A program made the translations under genes and the position numbers. Below, one piece after another: positions 47,308 through 64,000 of a stretch of DNA of 64,000 nt (position 1 is the stretch's first letter; every line of letters begins with the position of its first letter). The DNA is taken from positions 17,696,707 through 17,760,706 of the forward strand of contig NC_042532.1 of the NCBI RefSeq assembly GCF_900963305.1, in the 5' to 3' direction. Below the pieces are notes generated by a model, which was given only the letters and a program-made list of their open reading frames with translations, did no database searches and was not told the origin of the DNA. The stretch comes from Echeneis naucrates (taxonomy: Eukaryota > Chordata > Actinopteri > Carangiformes > Echeneidae).

Positions 47308-50300
47308 GACCCTCTTTTCTGTGTCCACGATCTGATCCAGGAACAGACACCCCCTGCTATACCTGCAACCTTGTCGTCCTAAACCCTTTAGGCACATAAC
47401 CTCATCTTTATCCAGTTAGAGGCAATATAATAACACTTCCTCTGGTTTTGCACATAGCCCAGACAGCTCCTTTTAAATCTGAGTGGAGGTCAGACCTTCA
47501 CAGTGAAGAAGAAAGCCGTCCTGTCTGATGTGCTGTTCTCTTCAGAGTGCTTTGAAAGGACTGGATGAGCAGCAGGATGCTTTGCAAGGTGGAGAATCAT
47601 TATTGGGTGCAGGTGCAATATGGAAAGATATTATGCTAACATGCCTTTGTTTGACATAGTAGTTTGCGTACAATTGCACATAAATTATATTTATGGATTC
47701 TGTACAAATGTCCTTAACATATACTCCTTCTTAGATGCATACAAACAGTGTATTTTACTGTATGTGTACTTTGAAAATAGACTGTTGTTTAATGTAATCA
47801 TATCAAGGTGTGACGCCGTAGTGCAGTAAATAAAGACTATTTATAAGGAGAGAAGTATGTGTATTATGAAACAGTCTGACCAAATTTTAAGTAGATGCTT
47901 CTTGTGCAGTTTGGTGCTTCTAATCAAGCGGCAAGGGTCTGTGCCTTTTTCTTTCTTTCTTTCTTTTTTTTTTTTTTTGCTTTTCATCATTTCTTCTTCA
48001 GAGGTTTGCTGAATAAGGAAACATGTCTATCGAGGTCCTCTTTATTCAGACGGCGCTGTCGGAGCGTTCGCTCAAAGGAGAGCTTTTTCTTTCTTTATTC
48101 TGTCAGTCCTGCTGACAGGCGGATGCAGCTTGATTTATGTGAAACAATCTTAAAAAATATTTTTTATGTTGCATTTTTCTTAATGTTGTGATTTTTATCC
48201 TGGTAAAAATGCATGGGATTTGCTATTGCACAAAAATAGAGGAAGTTAATATGTAATTATGAATACTGTAAGATGTATTTATATATTAGAACGTAAGCAC
48301 TTATTGATACTGGTAAATATTTGACTACTATTTATATGGTATATCTGTACTTATGCAGCAGTGATGCAGTTATGCAGTGAGCCACGTTGGCATTGCTTTT
48401 GATCTCATGTCTTTGCTTTGACTAAAACAGACAACTTTTTTCTCTCTTATACAGATGACCATAAGCATTTTATTTAGTTTTGACGATGCACTTTCATCCT
48501 TTCATCTTTGATGTTTAACTGACCCGGTTAGTGGAAATTTGGAGGCGTGAAAACATGTTGTTATCTTGTGGTTTTGAAACATTCCAGTTATTTTTCACAT
48601 TTTTCATTGTGTGAATTGTGTGAATCGTGTTGCACACAAATTCAAGGGGCTATGATGATCAGTCAATAGTATGTTTTCTTGCATTTCAAGTGTAACTGGA
48701 TAAAAATCAATATCACTTACTGTAAGTACTACTAAAGTAATGATGTTAAAGGCGTGAGTTGGTTGATTATTACTGTGCTTCAGCTCAAAATGTTAGTAAT
48801 CATTCACCAAATGCATTACTTCTTCTCTGTATATATATGTGTATTTTTATGATTTAAACTATTTTTGCAGTGTTGAATTCTGACAACTTTTTATGTGGAT
48901 TGTTTATATCTCTTTAAGAGGTAAAATGTCTGCAGCTGACATATATCAGAAGTTTAATGAGGGCGAAAATAGCACAGTGTTGATTGCTAACACAGTGTCT
49001 CATCTTAAAGGAAAAAAAAAAAAAGCGTATTCACATCTTCAAGTGGTTATGTTACCAGTTTGAGAATGGATCTGAAAATCAGAAAACCCTTGTTCTCACA
49101 TGTTTACATAAAAAAAAAAAAAGTTTTAAAAGGTGCACTGCTTTAATTTTGTGTTTCCCTCTCTGAAGATGTATGTAGCTTTGATTTTATGGTTATGTAA
49201 TTTTATTTGTCGTGATAACAGTGCAGAATGCTCATAAAATGTGAAGGGAAAGTGAAACCTTTTATTTGCTTTTGCATACATATGTATCCGGATAGTGTTT
49301 GTGTTTTGTTTTTATTGTATATTCATATTTACTGAACTGCATTGTGCCTCTCATGTCTATGAAATTCCCTGTAAAACACACAGAGGACAAATCATTTTAC
49401 CTCTCAGCTAAGATTTTTTGAGGGGAGAAAAAAAAAAAAACCTCAGTAGCCAATTTGTTGTTTAGCTATCTGCATCAAAACTGGTTAGTCAGGATGGAGT
49501 GCCTCTTTTATGCTATGGGGAATTTATTGTTTGGTGCTCTACTTTTTCAGATTAAATTCAAAATTGTTTTAAAAGAATATACTTCTAACCCAAGGATGTG
49601 TGTTGCAGCTTATTTCACGATCTCATGGCTTCGGCAGCTTTCCTCCTGCACGGTTCACTGTTGGAATTAGTGCACAAATGTGCACAATGCAAAAATTGTT
49701 CAGATGAAATCATTCACATTTTATCTCGAGGGTGGAGTGTGGATAAAAAAAAAATAAATAAAAAATAGAGTTGAAAAATTGGAGAGACCCTTACCAGTGA
49801 CATCCTCTGGTGAAAAATGATTACTGCAGTCATAACATGGAACAAGAAAAATAAATGAATGCTTCCAAAAATAGTTCTCACCTTGTGGATAATATTCAAC
49901 CGTTCTCAGGTTGTATTTCACTGCAAATCTGCATCGCCTTCACTGTGTATAGGCAGCATATACAGTGTGCACTGGTATATGAGTAGTATATAATAAGCCA
50001 GGAAACGACTCTGATCTTAGAACCTATTACACCGGCACTGGCGCTCTTCTCCGGATTGGGGAAGAGGTCTTGTTCTAATTCTGGCCAATCAGAGATGGTT
50101 CATTTTTTTCCTCTCCTGCTCAGTGACTCGGCCTGTCAGGCCCATTTGTTAGAATAATTATACAGCTTTTATCAGCATCCCAGCTTAAAATAAAACCGGT
50201 ATGGTGTTGGTTTAAAGCAGCAGAGGTAACGCATAATATTAAGACCTCAAAAGAGGAATCTTTGAGTGTGGAAGCATTTTAATTGCATTCCCGAGTTTAG

Positions 50301-52006
50301 CACGTTTAGAGTTATATCTGTAACAGTCGGCGGTCGAGTCTCAGGGAGATGACAATTGCACAAGGCCTATGGGCTGTGAGTGCAGTGTCCTGGACAGAGA
50401 CATGTCTCCGTCCTCCCTCTCTCGGCTCAGAGTGAGCTGTGCTCCTCTGATTTATTTTGAGGTGGTCGTATCACAGCTGTTGTATCTGTGGTGGCAGCCT
50501 GGCCGAGCCCCTCGACACTCACTCCTTCTCCCCCACTGGCCCTTGGTCCTGGTAAGAACCCTGTTTTCTTGTTTCCCTGCTTCTTCAGGGACTTTTACAT
50601 TTAAATAATATGAAAATTACTTTTCATCGTCTGATTTAAATGAATTCCAAAGTTTGTCTTGCTCTTAAAAAGGTACTATTTAGGCTTTCTCATACTCACA
50701 AGGGCTGAAGATGATATGAGACTTGACTGTCACTTGTTAACAGAGTTCATCTTGTTTAAGAAAAAATTGTCTCTAAACTAAACTGCCTAGTTTCTATAGT
50801 TGTGCACTACAAATGTTTTTTCTTTGGACAGTGAAGATATCAATGCTGCCTTTTACTCCAGTCATTTATTTTTAGTTGAATTTCCACTCGGATATCAGTC
50901 TCCTTCTAAAATACTGACTATAGGGTGCTTTTGCCACACTGACTTTTTTTTCTTGGTAGTTGGAAAATGCAGCATTTATACACACAACTACTAACACTGA
51001 CATCAATAAGAGTGGATAAGAAATAAATAAATAACTTGCCCATATTAAGAAGTTCTTAAAATAGCCTGTGGGGCCAGGAACAGGTGCCATGTGCTCCGCT
51101 TGTGAAAGCACAGGCAGTGTGAAAGCTGCACTAATTTTATGCAAGTAAACAGGCTCTGGCTCTGAGCCTGTAAAGCACAAGACAGACAGACTAAAACATT
51201 ATATAACTTCATTTCTATCAAACTGGATTTAGAGTTTAAAGTGGGAAACCGAGCCACAAATGGACGGTTATGAATTTTAACCAATGCTCCATTATTAGTC
51301 AGAGAAGGAGCTTCAAACTTTCACCAGTTTAATTAGAATCAACTAAATCAAATTAATTTCATTTTTTTTTCTCCCATGAACTGTGACATTAGCAAATTAG
51401 TTGCAAATGTTTCAGCTGAAAATCTCTTTGTCCTGTCGTTGGCATTTCTGTGCTACAGTTGCCTGCTATTTATCATATCACACTCACATATCTCTATGGC
51501 TGCAACAAACACAAATTTTTTTGTATTATTGATTCATTTGTCAATTATTTAATTAATTAATCATTTGGTATATATGTAAATACAATTCCATAATCCAATG
51601 CAACATCTAAATGTCTGGATTTTTGTCTGGCCAGTTTGAACTGATAAGATATTCAGTCTTTTGTCATATGGACACAATGAAAATTAGCAAACCTAAACAT
51701 CTGTGAAGTAACTCACAAAGATCTAGGAAATTTTGATTACTGTACATATGTTCATGCTTTAGACTTTGTCAATAGGTTTCTTTTATGAAAGAGCTTGCAA
51801 TTTGTGAATCCAAATAAGTAAAAAATATTTTGCTAAAACTAAAAAGCAAACATGGCATAACCAAGATATGTGAGAAATAAATTTGTGGCCAACATAGACA
51901 CTGCCTGCTCAAACTCAGTGTACATCAAAATAAATATTGCCTTCCAGTGTTAGCTAAAGTCCAATACAGAAACCAACTGTTTCTCTCATAGCACTAGCTC
52001 AGAATA
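47308..52006. other. hivep2 3' UTR and spacer before txlnb
   Basis: AATAAA at 47829-47834 is the nearest poly(A) signal. AT-rich DNA with little repeat content continues to about 49400 and may be a longer 3' UTR. A segment near 50330-50550 is less AT-rich and ends with a donor-like GGTAAGAA, so it could hold an upstream txlnb exon. The acceptor before the txlnb start codon is at about 51988-51990. No coding gene was recognised. Confidence 0.45.
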
Positions 52007-56680
<4,674 letters not shown>

Positions 56681-56728
56681 TGCTGAAAATACTGTGCAAA
56701 GAAACCTGGTTCATGTGCGATTCATAGC

Positions 56729-56734
56729 AATAAA
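56729..56734 (+). terminator. Poly(A) signal of txlnb
   Basis: AATAAA lies 49 bases after the txlnb stop codon. Confidence 0.65.
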
Positions 56735-58189
56735 ATGAAAAAAATGCTGGCTTTAGCTTTCAGTGTCTGATATGTCGAGATTTAAGAGAAGCTTTGTTTT
56801 ATTTCCTGCAACAGGCCAACTACAACTCAGCAGCTTTATGGCTTTTCTAGCACACTGATAAAAAAGTAAAGACGGTTTTGACCCCTTTTCCTTTTTTTTT
56901 TTTTTTTACAGACAGATCTATAGAGTTACTAAGTGGACGAACAACTTCATCCGTCCATGTTTTTGGTGGTAAACTTTGATGAAACTCTCCTAGTTGAAAC
57001 ATTCACTGAATTACAAAATATCTAGTTTTATGATAAAAAAAAATAAAATACTTGAAAATTGAAATACAATCATCAGGTTTTAAAAATCTCTTGAGAGTGC
57101 TACTAGAAAACTGTGAGCTGATTCTACAGCTTGAAATCAGTTAAATTTTGAATCCTGGGTCCATTTTACATTAATTCACTAACTACAGCTTTGGATTTCG
57201 CTCATAACAGCAACCACCTCTGGTGTACTTAAAATTCACTGCTTTCATGGCTGTTTGCTCCATAGAAACGACAGCCAAGGGCACAGGTTTTGTGTTATTT
57301 AGAGCCATCCACCAAAGAGATGGGAAAAAAAAAGCTCATGATGATTAAGACGCTATGTATAATTCACACTGGTGATCATAACATTCACCTACAGGGTATC
57401 ATTGTGACATTATCTCAGCGTCACCTGCTTTTCTTTGTCAAGTAGCATCATCACTGAATACTGAAGAGTTTAACTTGTGAAATATAGTAATTAACATAAT
57501 AAACAAATAACAATCATCTGGGCAGGTTCTGAATACACAGTTAAATTACACCGAAGAGGACAGCATAAACTCACACAGCAGCGAGTGTACAGACCAAAAC
57601 ATCCTTGACTTTTGAGTGTGCTGCTGATGTACAAAGGAAATGGAGGAGGTGTTTCAAGCTTAAAAAATGTAGACAGTAACAGTGAATACAGAGGAATCTG
57701 CTCCAGAAAAGCAGAGCGTAGCTATTGCATTTTACAAGAAATATTTTTGCTGTCCTTTAAAATGTGAAGTACTGCTGTTTTACTGTTTTACTAACAGTAA
57801 AGACAACATGACAAGTGACAGCCAAGTGCAGTCTAATCAAGCAAGTTCAGTGAAAACACCAGCACAGGGGTGTAACTATACTGATGAATTTAGCATGAAA
57901 AATAAAGTACGTGCAAAAGGGTATTTTCCTTTTTCAATCCTGATGTCCCCACCTTGTGTGGCAATGTTTGCTCTACACAACAGAAAAATTAGGAGCCACA
58001 GGCTGAACAGTGTCCGAAACCTGTCAGATGACATTGACTTGTCAGATCAGTGGTGTGGCCCTTTAAACCTCCAGCAAACAGACCTTTGTTTCCCCATTTG
58101 CCCAGCGTGAACTCAGAGGGAGAGCAGAGGTGACTTGTCAGCGGCGCACTGATAAGTATTTGAATTGCAGGTGCACGTTCATACTGAAA
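56735..58189. other. Intergenic
   Basis: This spacer lies between txlnb and the peroxiredoxin-like gene. An open frame at 57682-58110 has no family likeness and no splice support. An acceptor-like TTGCAG ends at 58170, just before the next start codon, and may close a 5' UTR intron. Confidence 0.5.
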
Positions 58190-60425
58190 ATGGCTGAAGG
58201 AGCAAATCCAACCACAGTCTCTTGTGTGAGAGCTCTCACAGATTTTGTTGAAAATGGAAAAGCTCTGTTGGAGCTTGCTGTGAAGGAAAGCAAAGAAGGT
58301 AGGCAGTGTTTTGTGGGGCCAGACAAGTGCACATAAAAATAGACATGCAGACGAATTACAGTCGTGTCCTGTGTGTGGGCAGCAAGAGGCCTGTCAATCA
58401 TTACACCTAAAGAATGAACCCTAACAGACTGTTACAGGCTAACTTTATGTCCTTTATTTTACACAGACTCTCTCCAGAACTTCATCCGACAGAAAATACG
58501 CATTGAACAAAAACAGTCGCTGCTGGGTCTGATCGAAGCAGCAGCAGCTTTGTACAGAAGGTCCTGAGCTACGTTCACAGTATATGAACAGCCAGCCTGT
58601 AAAATCCTATTCTATAGATTGATGAGGCACATAGCATCAGACTTCGATATGCCAACATGAGTTGTTTACCCCTATTTTTTTTTATTTTCACAGTCTGTCT
58701 GTTAAGAGGAGAGCGGAGGCAGAGGATCTGTGGAAGAAAAACAACCAGTGAGATTTACTTTTTAATGAAGCATGAAACCTGAAACCTACATTTCTATACA
58801 CATAGATAACACAATTCATCAGATTTTCAACCTCTAAGTAGGATCTAGACTCCCTCCAGCAACGTAAGGTGCTGTAACTGGCACTCTGATGTAGTGAAGA
58901 TCAACCTTGCTGTGCACTAATTCATTTATTTAGAGACTAACTCACATTCATCCTATAAAATATACCCCTAAAAACTTTGTTGCATTTCCAGTTGTGCTGC
59001 TCTGAAGGACGCCATTCAAGACTTCCAACAGCTCTCAGTGAGTTGTTTGAATAAAAATAATGAAATTGAAACGAAAAAGGTTTTTTGTTTTTACCGAGTG
59101 TGGCTGATGTAACGCAGGTGCAGTGGGATTCCTTTCTACAGCGTTTGGATGATGAGTTACAACTCAGTGCTAAAAATCTGAGCGAAGACTATCAGTCAAG
59201 GCGAATTTCACCAGACACCCCTCTCGTTGATGCCAAAACAGGAGAGTGAGTTTACGCAACTTCTCTACAGAAGTCACATCATAAATTTACCAGCTAAAGA
59301 CACATCTGTCAAAAAACATCTGCTGGCATTTTTCTACTTTGCACTTTAGTAAATTTACTGTCTTTGTGTTTCTCAGATCAGTGATGCTGGATAAATATCT
59401 CAGGAAAGGTAAAAAGATCCTGCTGGTGCTAATCCGTCAGTTCTCTTGTCTGCTGTGTCGCCTTCATCTTAAAGATCTGGAGAAGAACCAGGTAAAGGTG
59501 ACACAGCTTAAAAGGTAGAAAGTACCACTGAACAATTGAAGAATAGGGTCAAAAAGTGATGGGTGGTATAGATTTAACAATGTAATAAGACAAAGCCTCC
59601 ATTCGTGCTCCCTCCACAGCTGATCATCATTATCCTCCTCCATCTTGCAGAAATCCCTGGACGCACATTCTGTGGAAGTGGTGGTCATTTCATTTGGCTG
59701 TAAAGAGGGAGCATCACATTGGCTACAGGAGACGGGCTGTCGGTACGACATGCTGCTGGACCCTGATAGAAAGGTCGGGGTCAACACCACGCAACACAAA
59801 GTGCAGAATACCACGACACGTTTCACACATCGACTGATGAACAAACCATGTGACGGATATTTTAGATATATTCTGCATTTGGCCTGGAGCGGTCCCTTAA
59901 GAAAGTACTGAACTTCAGTAACATGCTGCTCTACGCTGAGTATGTGGCAGAAAATATGGCGTTTCCGAGAGAACTTCCATCGATACAAGATGACATGTTC
60001 CAGGTAAAATGTTGGCTTTCCAGAGAGCAAGCAGCAGCATAACTTGTGTCCTTTCTCAAGACATCCACAGTCCAAATTCTCCAGTAGAACCAGCAAAAAT
60101 GCAATACTAATGGGCACAAATGTGCATCATTATGTGGAAAAAAAACTTGCTCAGTGAATTAAATATTATTCTGCTCGAGTGCCAGCATTAAAAATAATAA
60201 ATAATAAATAATTTGTGATACTTTTTTTTTTTTTTTTATTCAATTAGTTTTATTGGGAAAGCACATTGAAATTTTGGTTTATGTCCTAGTTAATTTTGTC
60301 TTTCCCGTATTTTACAGCTGGGTGGAGACTTTGTTTTGGACGAACATGGGAGGGTGCTGTTCTCTCACTGCTGCCAGAGTCCAATAGACCGACCTTCAAT
60401 AGAGGACATTTTATCTGCACTGTGA
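58190..60425 (+). CDS. Peroxiredoxin-like 2 protein, selenoprotein L-like, Cys form
   Basis: Nine coding exons join in frame: 58190-58298, 58467-58560, 58694-58747, 58992-59037, 59118-59245, 59377-59491, 59651-59773, 59866-60003 and 60318-60425, giving 304 residues. Residues 1 to about 125 are helical and charged. A thioredoxin-fold Prx-like2 domain follows: KKILLVLIRQFSCLLCRLHL, with the redox motif C168-L-L-C171; then VVVISFGCKEGASHWLQETG, MLLDPDRKIYSAFGLERSL and FVLDEHGRVLFSH. An N-terminal helical extension on a Prx-like2 domain recalls fish selenoprotein L, in which this motif is Sec-x-x-Sec. Here both codons are TGT, not TGA. The reaction is presumed to be thiol-disulfide redox; the substrate is unknown. 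The donor at 58561 (GTCCTG) is weaker than usual but keeps frame. AATAAA lies at 60698. PRXL2C-type proteins are the alternative identity. Confidence 0.75.
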
Positions 60426-60519
60426 AGATTGAACCCCCTAATGCACACACAGTTTAATTAAAGGAAAAAATTTAATAGGTGAGGTCAACTGATAAATTAA
60501 TAAGAGTGACCGTTGTAAA

Positions 60520-60556
60520 ATGATTTTGTGACAAATAGCTTTACGGAACAAACTGA
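60520..60556 (+). other. SECIS-like fold in the 3' UTR
   Basis: Within the 3' UTR of the SelL-like gene lie ATGA (60520-60523), AAA (60533-60535) and TGA (60554-60556), spaced much like a SECIS element. TTTGT at 60525-60529 can pair with ACAAA at 60548-60552. The helix is short and has mismatches, so this may be chance or a decayed element. Confidence 0.25.
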
Positions 60557-60697
60557 AAACTTGCTACAAACATATAAACAACAAACTCATGCTGAAAGCT
60601 TACACTATCATTTCTTATTTTACAGTTCACTGCATGAATAACAGCCCTGGGAGTTATTGATTAGTAACTCAGTATACAGTCGTATATGCCTCACATA

Positions 60698-60703
60698 AAT
60701 AAA
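60698..60703 (+). terminator. Poly(A) signal of the SelL-like gene
   Basis: AATAAA lies 273 bases after the stop codon at 60423-60425. Confidence 0.55.
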
Positions 60704-61898
60704 ACACAAGTGCAGTTGATTATAGTTCTGTAATATTTTATATACATCTTAAAAAACATGTGGCCTGTGTTCCTGAGGATAAAACTACTTCCTCAGCATA
60801 TGTGTTTTGTATGTTATGGGACAACACGTGATGACACACAATCACAATATATGCCCCACTGTTTAAGTTCGACCAAAGACAATAAACGTAATGAACTACT
60901 CTGAAAATCAAAGAACAGAAAGGTTGTGTAGTCGGGTATACCTCAGGAAGAACCATTATTCTTGGTATATATTTTTTAGTTCAGAAAAAAAGGCAGTGAC
61001 CTTGATTTCAGGGAAATGCTTAAACTTTGGTTAATGTTCACATGATTAACTTTAGCTGCTTACTCTTTTACTTCCGTCTGTGTTTCACAAGTAATTTAAA
61101 CACTGTTCAGTACAGATGGGGTGTAGGTATTTATCATAAATCTGCAATAAGTAAGTCAAAGCTTGGACCTCATGATGGTGTTAGATGAGAGTTTAAGGGA
61201 TCATCCAAAGGTATTTGAGGGCAACATGAAAACCTGCACCGAATCTTGCGGCAATCCATCAAACAGTCTTTAAGCTATTTCACTCAAAAGCGCAAATGTC
61301 AACCTAGCGGAGGTCTTAAAAGGAGTCAAGGAATCAGCAAAATAATCAAGATTCATCCTCTGGGAACCACAAATGTCACACAATTTCTATCATGGCAATT
61401 AATCTATAGGAAAAGCCATGGGATCAGTATCCATCCAGGAGGTAAAACCAAACAGCAAACAGAAATATCTAGAATGACCATCTGAATCAGGCTGCACATG
61501 TAAATGAATCCCTGCCGTCTATATGGGTTGAATTCTAAAACTCACTGAAGGCTTAAAGTTTATTCACAGTCTGAGAGCTAAACAAACCTTTTTGCTGTAG
61601 ATGTACGTGTTTATAGTGTATGTATTATTCAGCTCATTCAACTGACCTCAGAGAAATAATGAAGGTCCACATGAGGCCTATAAGCTGCAGTTTGGTAACG
61701 CTGCGCTTTTAACGCTCTGACGGGGTTGTAAAATAAAGATGACCAGTAAACTGAAGACTGAAAACAGGCAAGGGACTTTGATCAACACTTAGGCCCTTAC
61801 TGATCTCTTTAAATCTCTCATCTCTGCATGGACGCTCTCAGATTGTAGCTCCTGATAAACCATGCAGCTTGTGTCAGACATTAGAAAAATCACCAGAG
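60704..61898. other. Intergenic
   Basis: AT-rich DNA between the SelL-like gene and the SLC22 remnant. No gene or repeat was recognised. Confidence 0.5.
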
Positions 61899-63516
61899 AT
61901 GGCAGATATAGACAGTCTTATCGAGCACATCGGAGACTTTCCAGAAAAAGATTGCCACGCTCGGTTCTTTTCCATTAATCATTTTCCTTTTTGCATTTGT
62001 TGGCATAGTTTTCTTAGGGCACACTCCAGATCTCTGGTGTGCAGGTCCTGGGTCTGAGCTCCTCCAGGAGGAATGTGGCTGGACGGAGGCCACAGTACGA
62101 GAAGTCACTGTTCCCTACTCTGAACCGACAGGATCCTTCAGCCGCTGTGAGAGGTTTGATGTGAACTGGAGCATAAGCCAAAAAGAATGCAATGACCTTA
62201 ACTGGCTGTTGATGTCTAATACAACGAATCTGGTGTCGTGATAATGGCTGGGTGTTTGATAAAAGCCACAGCACTGCTGTTTCTGAGGTAGGCACATCAG
62301 CCACATCACAATTTCAGTAGATACATTTTTTTCTCATAGCAGTTTGTCGTTGCAGCATTTGATGTAATGATATAAATCAAATAAATATCTATGAGATATT
62401 CATTCATTTACAGAAATTCTCAATTTTCCTGTGTGTCTGTTCCTTTTCATACGATTTGTCTGAGAAATCCTGGCTCGCTGCTCTGAATCAGGTTTCTTTA
62501 GCGTGTGGATTTTTTGTTGGTGCTTATATCCCTGGCTCCCTGGCTGACAGGTTAGTTTGGCACCAATTTTTTCAGTCATGTCAGCCACTTTTCACAACGT
62601 CCACTGAAAATCCTGTATGTAGTTGTAAAAGTAACACCCATCACTTAATCTTTTCACAGATTTCGTAGGGAGCCATGTTTGAGTGTATCAATCCTTGGCC
62701 TTGGTATCTCAGGAGTCGGGGTCAATGCTGTCACTGTGGTACATGTTGCTGCTCATCTTTAGATTTTTACTAAAAACTTTATAGTCACTCTGATGCAGCT
62801 ATCTGATTAAACAAATTTGATCAACCACTTTAATATTTTTCAGATAATTCAGTGCTTAGAGGAAAAGTCTAAATCCTGCATCAATAAAGGATTTGTTTAG
62901 GACAACAAATATGAGAAAAGAAACGCAATAAATTCAACTTTATCTTTAATGAGATATCGAGTCATTTCTTACGTGATACTAAAGTATGTCATACTTGCTT
63001 GAGGATGTGCTTGAAATTTCAAAACACAAATCTAACTTTAACTAATTCCTCTGCTCTCGTCCAGGTTTACCAGCAATGTTGCATTTCAAGGTCTGGTCCT
63101 GCGGTATCACAGTGACAGTATCTTTTTGGATTTCTTCATCTCTGCTGTGGTAGAGCTTCCCATCGGCCTCATATTCTACCTGCTGGTTGACAGAGTTGGC
63201 CGACGCTCCCTCATGGCTGCCGCCAATTTCACTGCAGGCATTGCCTGAATCATAATCCCCTTTGTCTGCATAGGTATGTACAGCTGATACTGCTGAAGAG
63301 CTCAAACTACAGCGTGATCATTTCTAATTTGATGGGGTATTGTCAAAGCTTCAGTTTGGCAGAGTGATGATATGTCTTTTTGTATTTTTTCCTCCTATGT
63401 CTTGCAGATTTTGCCTGGTTTAAAAAGTCAATTGCAATCATCGGGAGGCTTGCAGTTGCCATTGGATTTGAGACTGTGAACTTTGCAAACACTGAGATGT
63501 ATCCGACACCTCTGAG
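61899..63516 (+). pseudogene. SLC22 organic cation transporter-like pseudogene
   Basis: Pieces match SLC22 (OCT-like) transporters of the major facilitator superfamily. Remnant exons lie at about 61899-62287, 62450-62550, 62660-62738, 63065-63273 and 63408-63516. Exon 1 reads MADIDSLIEHIGDF, then after an extra T near 61935 continues in another frame as IVFLGHTPDLWCAGPGSELL. A second frame shift lies near 62232, before CRDNGWVFDKSHSTAVSE. The acceptor before DLSEKSWLAALNQ lacks AG. The exons for the central helices and large loop are absent between 62738 and 63065, leaving incompatible phases. In the exon reading [21 protein letters not shown] stands where most relatives have a sense codon (63246-63248). 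The last piece reads [20 protein letters not shown] and MYPTPLR. It therefore cannot encode a full transporter. The precise SLC22 member is not resolved. Confidence 0.8.
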
Positions 63517-64000
63517 GTGTGAAAACACTGAGTGTTGGGAGATATGGGTTAGCTTTTTATGAGCTGTGAAAGATGATAAATGAGGTGCATTTGACATGAA
63601 CATCAGACTAACAGGAAAATAACCAGATGAAAAGATGAAAACGCATTTGCCAGTGCAATAAATGTTCAAATCCATGTGAGAAAACAGCTTTGAGGAAAAT
63701 GCCTGAACTCAGTGTAGCAGAAAAGAAAGATTTTTTAATCATTTTAAGTAACGAACATCTCTGCCTGTCCGCCATTTGTTGTTTTACTATAATGACTAGA
63801 AGACGATTTTACAGGAAATATGAAACAGTATAGCCAAAAGAACTTTATCTTTAAAATGTAGTGCCTGTGTGGTGATGTTGGTCTCTCAGTAGGCTGATTA
63901 ACCATTATAGTCCAGCGACTCTTAGACAGATTGCCATGACAGTTTGTGAAGGTTCCCACACACATCTTAACGACGTGTGGGTCCCCAGACTTTACTCTGC
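63517..64000. other. No recognised feature
   Basis: Expected 3' exons of the SLC22 gene (the last helices) were not found before the window ends. They may lie beyond it or be lost. Confidence 0.4.

Noticed and set aside
57682-58110. 142-codon open frame before the SelL-like gene
   Set aside because: No family likeness and unlike a signal or domain; AT-rich spacer is the simpler reading.
59447-59458. A true Sec-x-x-Sec motif
   Set aside because: Both codons read TGT in the in-frame model, so the motif is Cys-x-x-Cys here.
63246-63248. TGA in the SLC22 remnant as a selenocysteine codon
   Set aside because: The gene carries other breaks and lacks central exons, and SLC22 proteins are not selenoproteins.

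Overview
The window looks like nuclear DNA of a ray-finned (teleost) fish. Genes are split by short GT-AG introns, the proteins match vertebrate families exon by exon, spacers are AT-rich with simple repeats, and two dispersed repeats have the look of common teleost elements. No bacterial operon, CRISPR array, rRNA or tRNA gene was seen. The species cannot be named from this sequence.

Layout from left to right: cenpo (kinetochore, +, 1818-4073); an unrecognised single-exon coiled-coil gene (-, 4274-4924); tp53i3 (quinone oxidoreductase PIG3, +, 6845-8433); a dnajc5g-like cysteine-string protein gene (+, 9934-13147); an slc30a3-like vesicular zinc transporter gene (+, 15098-17954); coq8a (coenzyme Q kinase-like, -, 18710-25974); tatdn3 (TatD nuclease, -, 27778-30137) head-to-head with fuca2 (alpha-L-fucosidase, +, 30376-33440); a 7 kb gene-poor stretch that probably holds the 5' exons of hivep2; hivep2 (ZAS zinc-finger transcription factor, +, 40371-47307); txlnb (taxilin beta, +, 52007-56680); a peroxiredoxin-like-2 gene resembling fish selenoprotein L but with Cys-x-x-Cys (+, 58190-60425); and a broken SLC22 organic-cation-transporter-like gene (+, 61899-63516). 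Exon ends were set by splice consensus and frame continuity, and all intact models close in frame.

The order joins blocks that lie apart in human: CENPO, TP53I3, DNAJC5G and SLC30A3 (2p23), COQ8A and TATDN3 (1q), and FUCA2, HIVEP2 and TXLNB (6q24). The genes do not form one pathway. Pairs share themes: a synaptic-vesicle chaperone next to a synaptic-vesicle zinc transporter, and two promoters (coq8a and tatdn3/fuca2) that carry the same perfect 10-bp CLEAR-type palindrome.

No wholly new system is evident. The items most worth checking are the Cys form of the SelL-like gene with a SECIS-like fold in its 3' UTR, the CLEAR palindromes, the doubled IQP-tail exons of the cysteine-string gene, and the decaying SLC22 gene.
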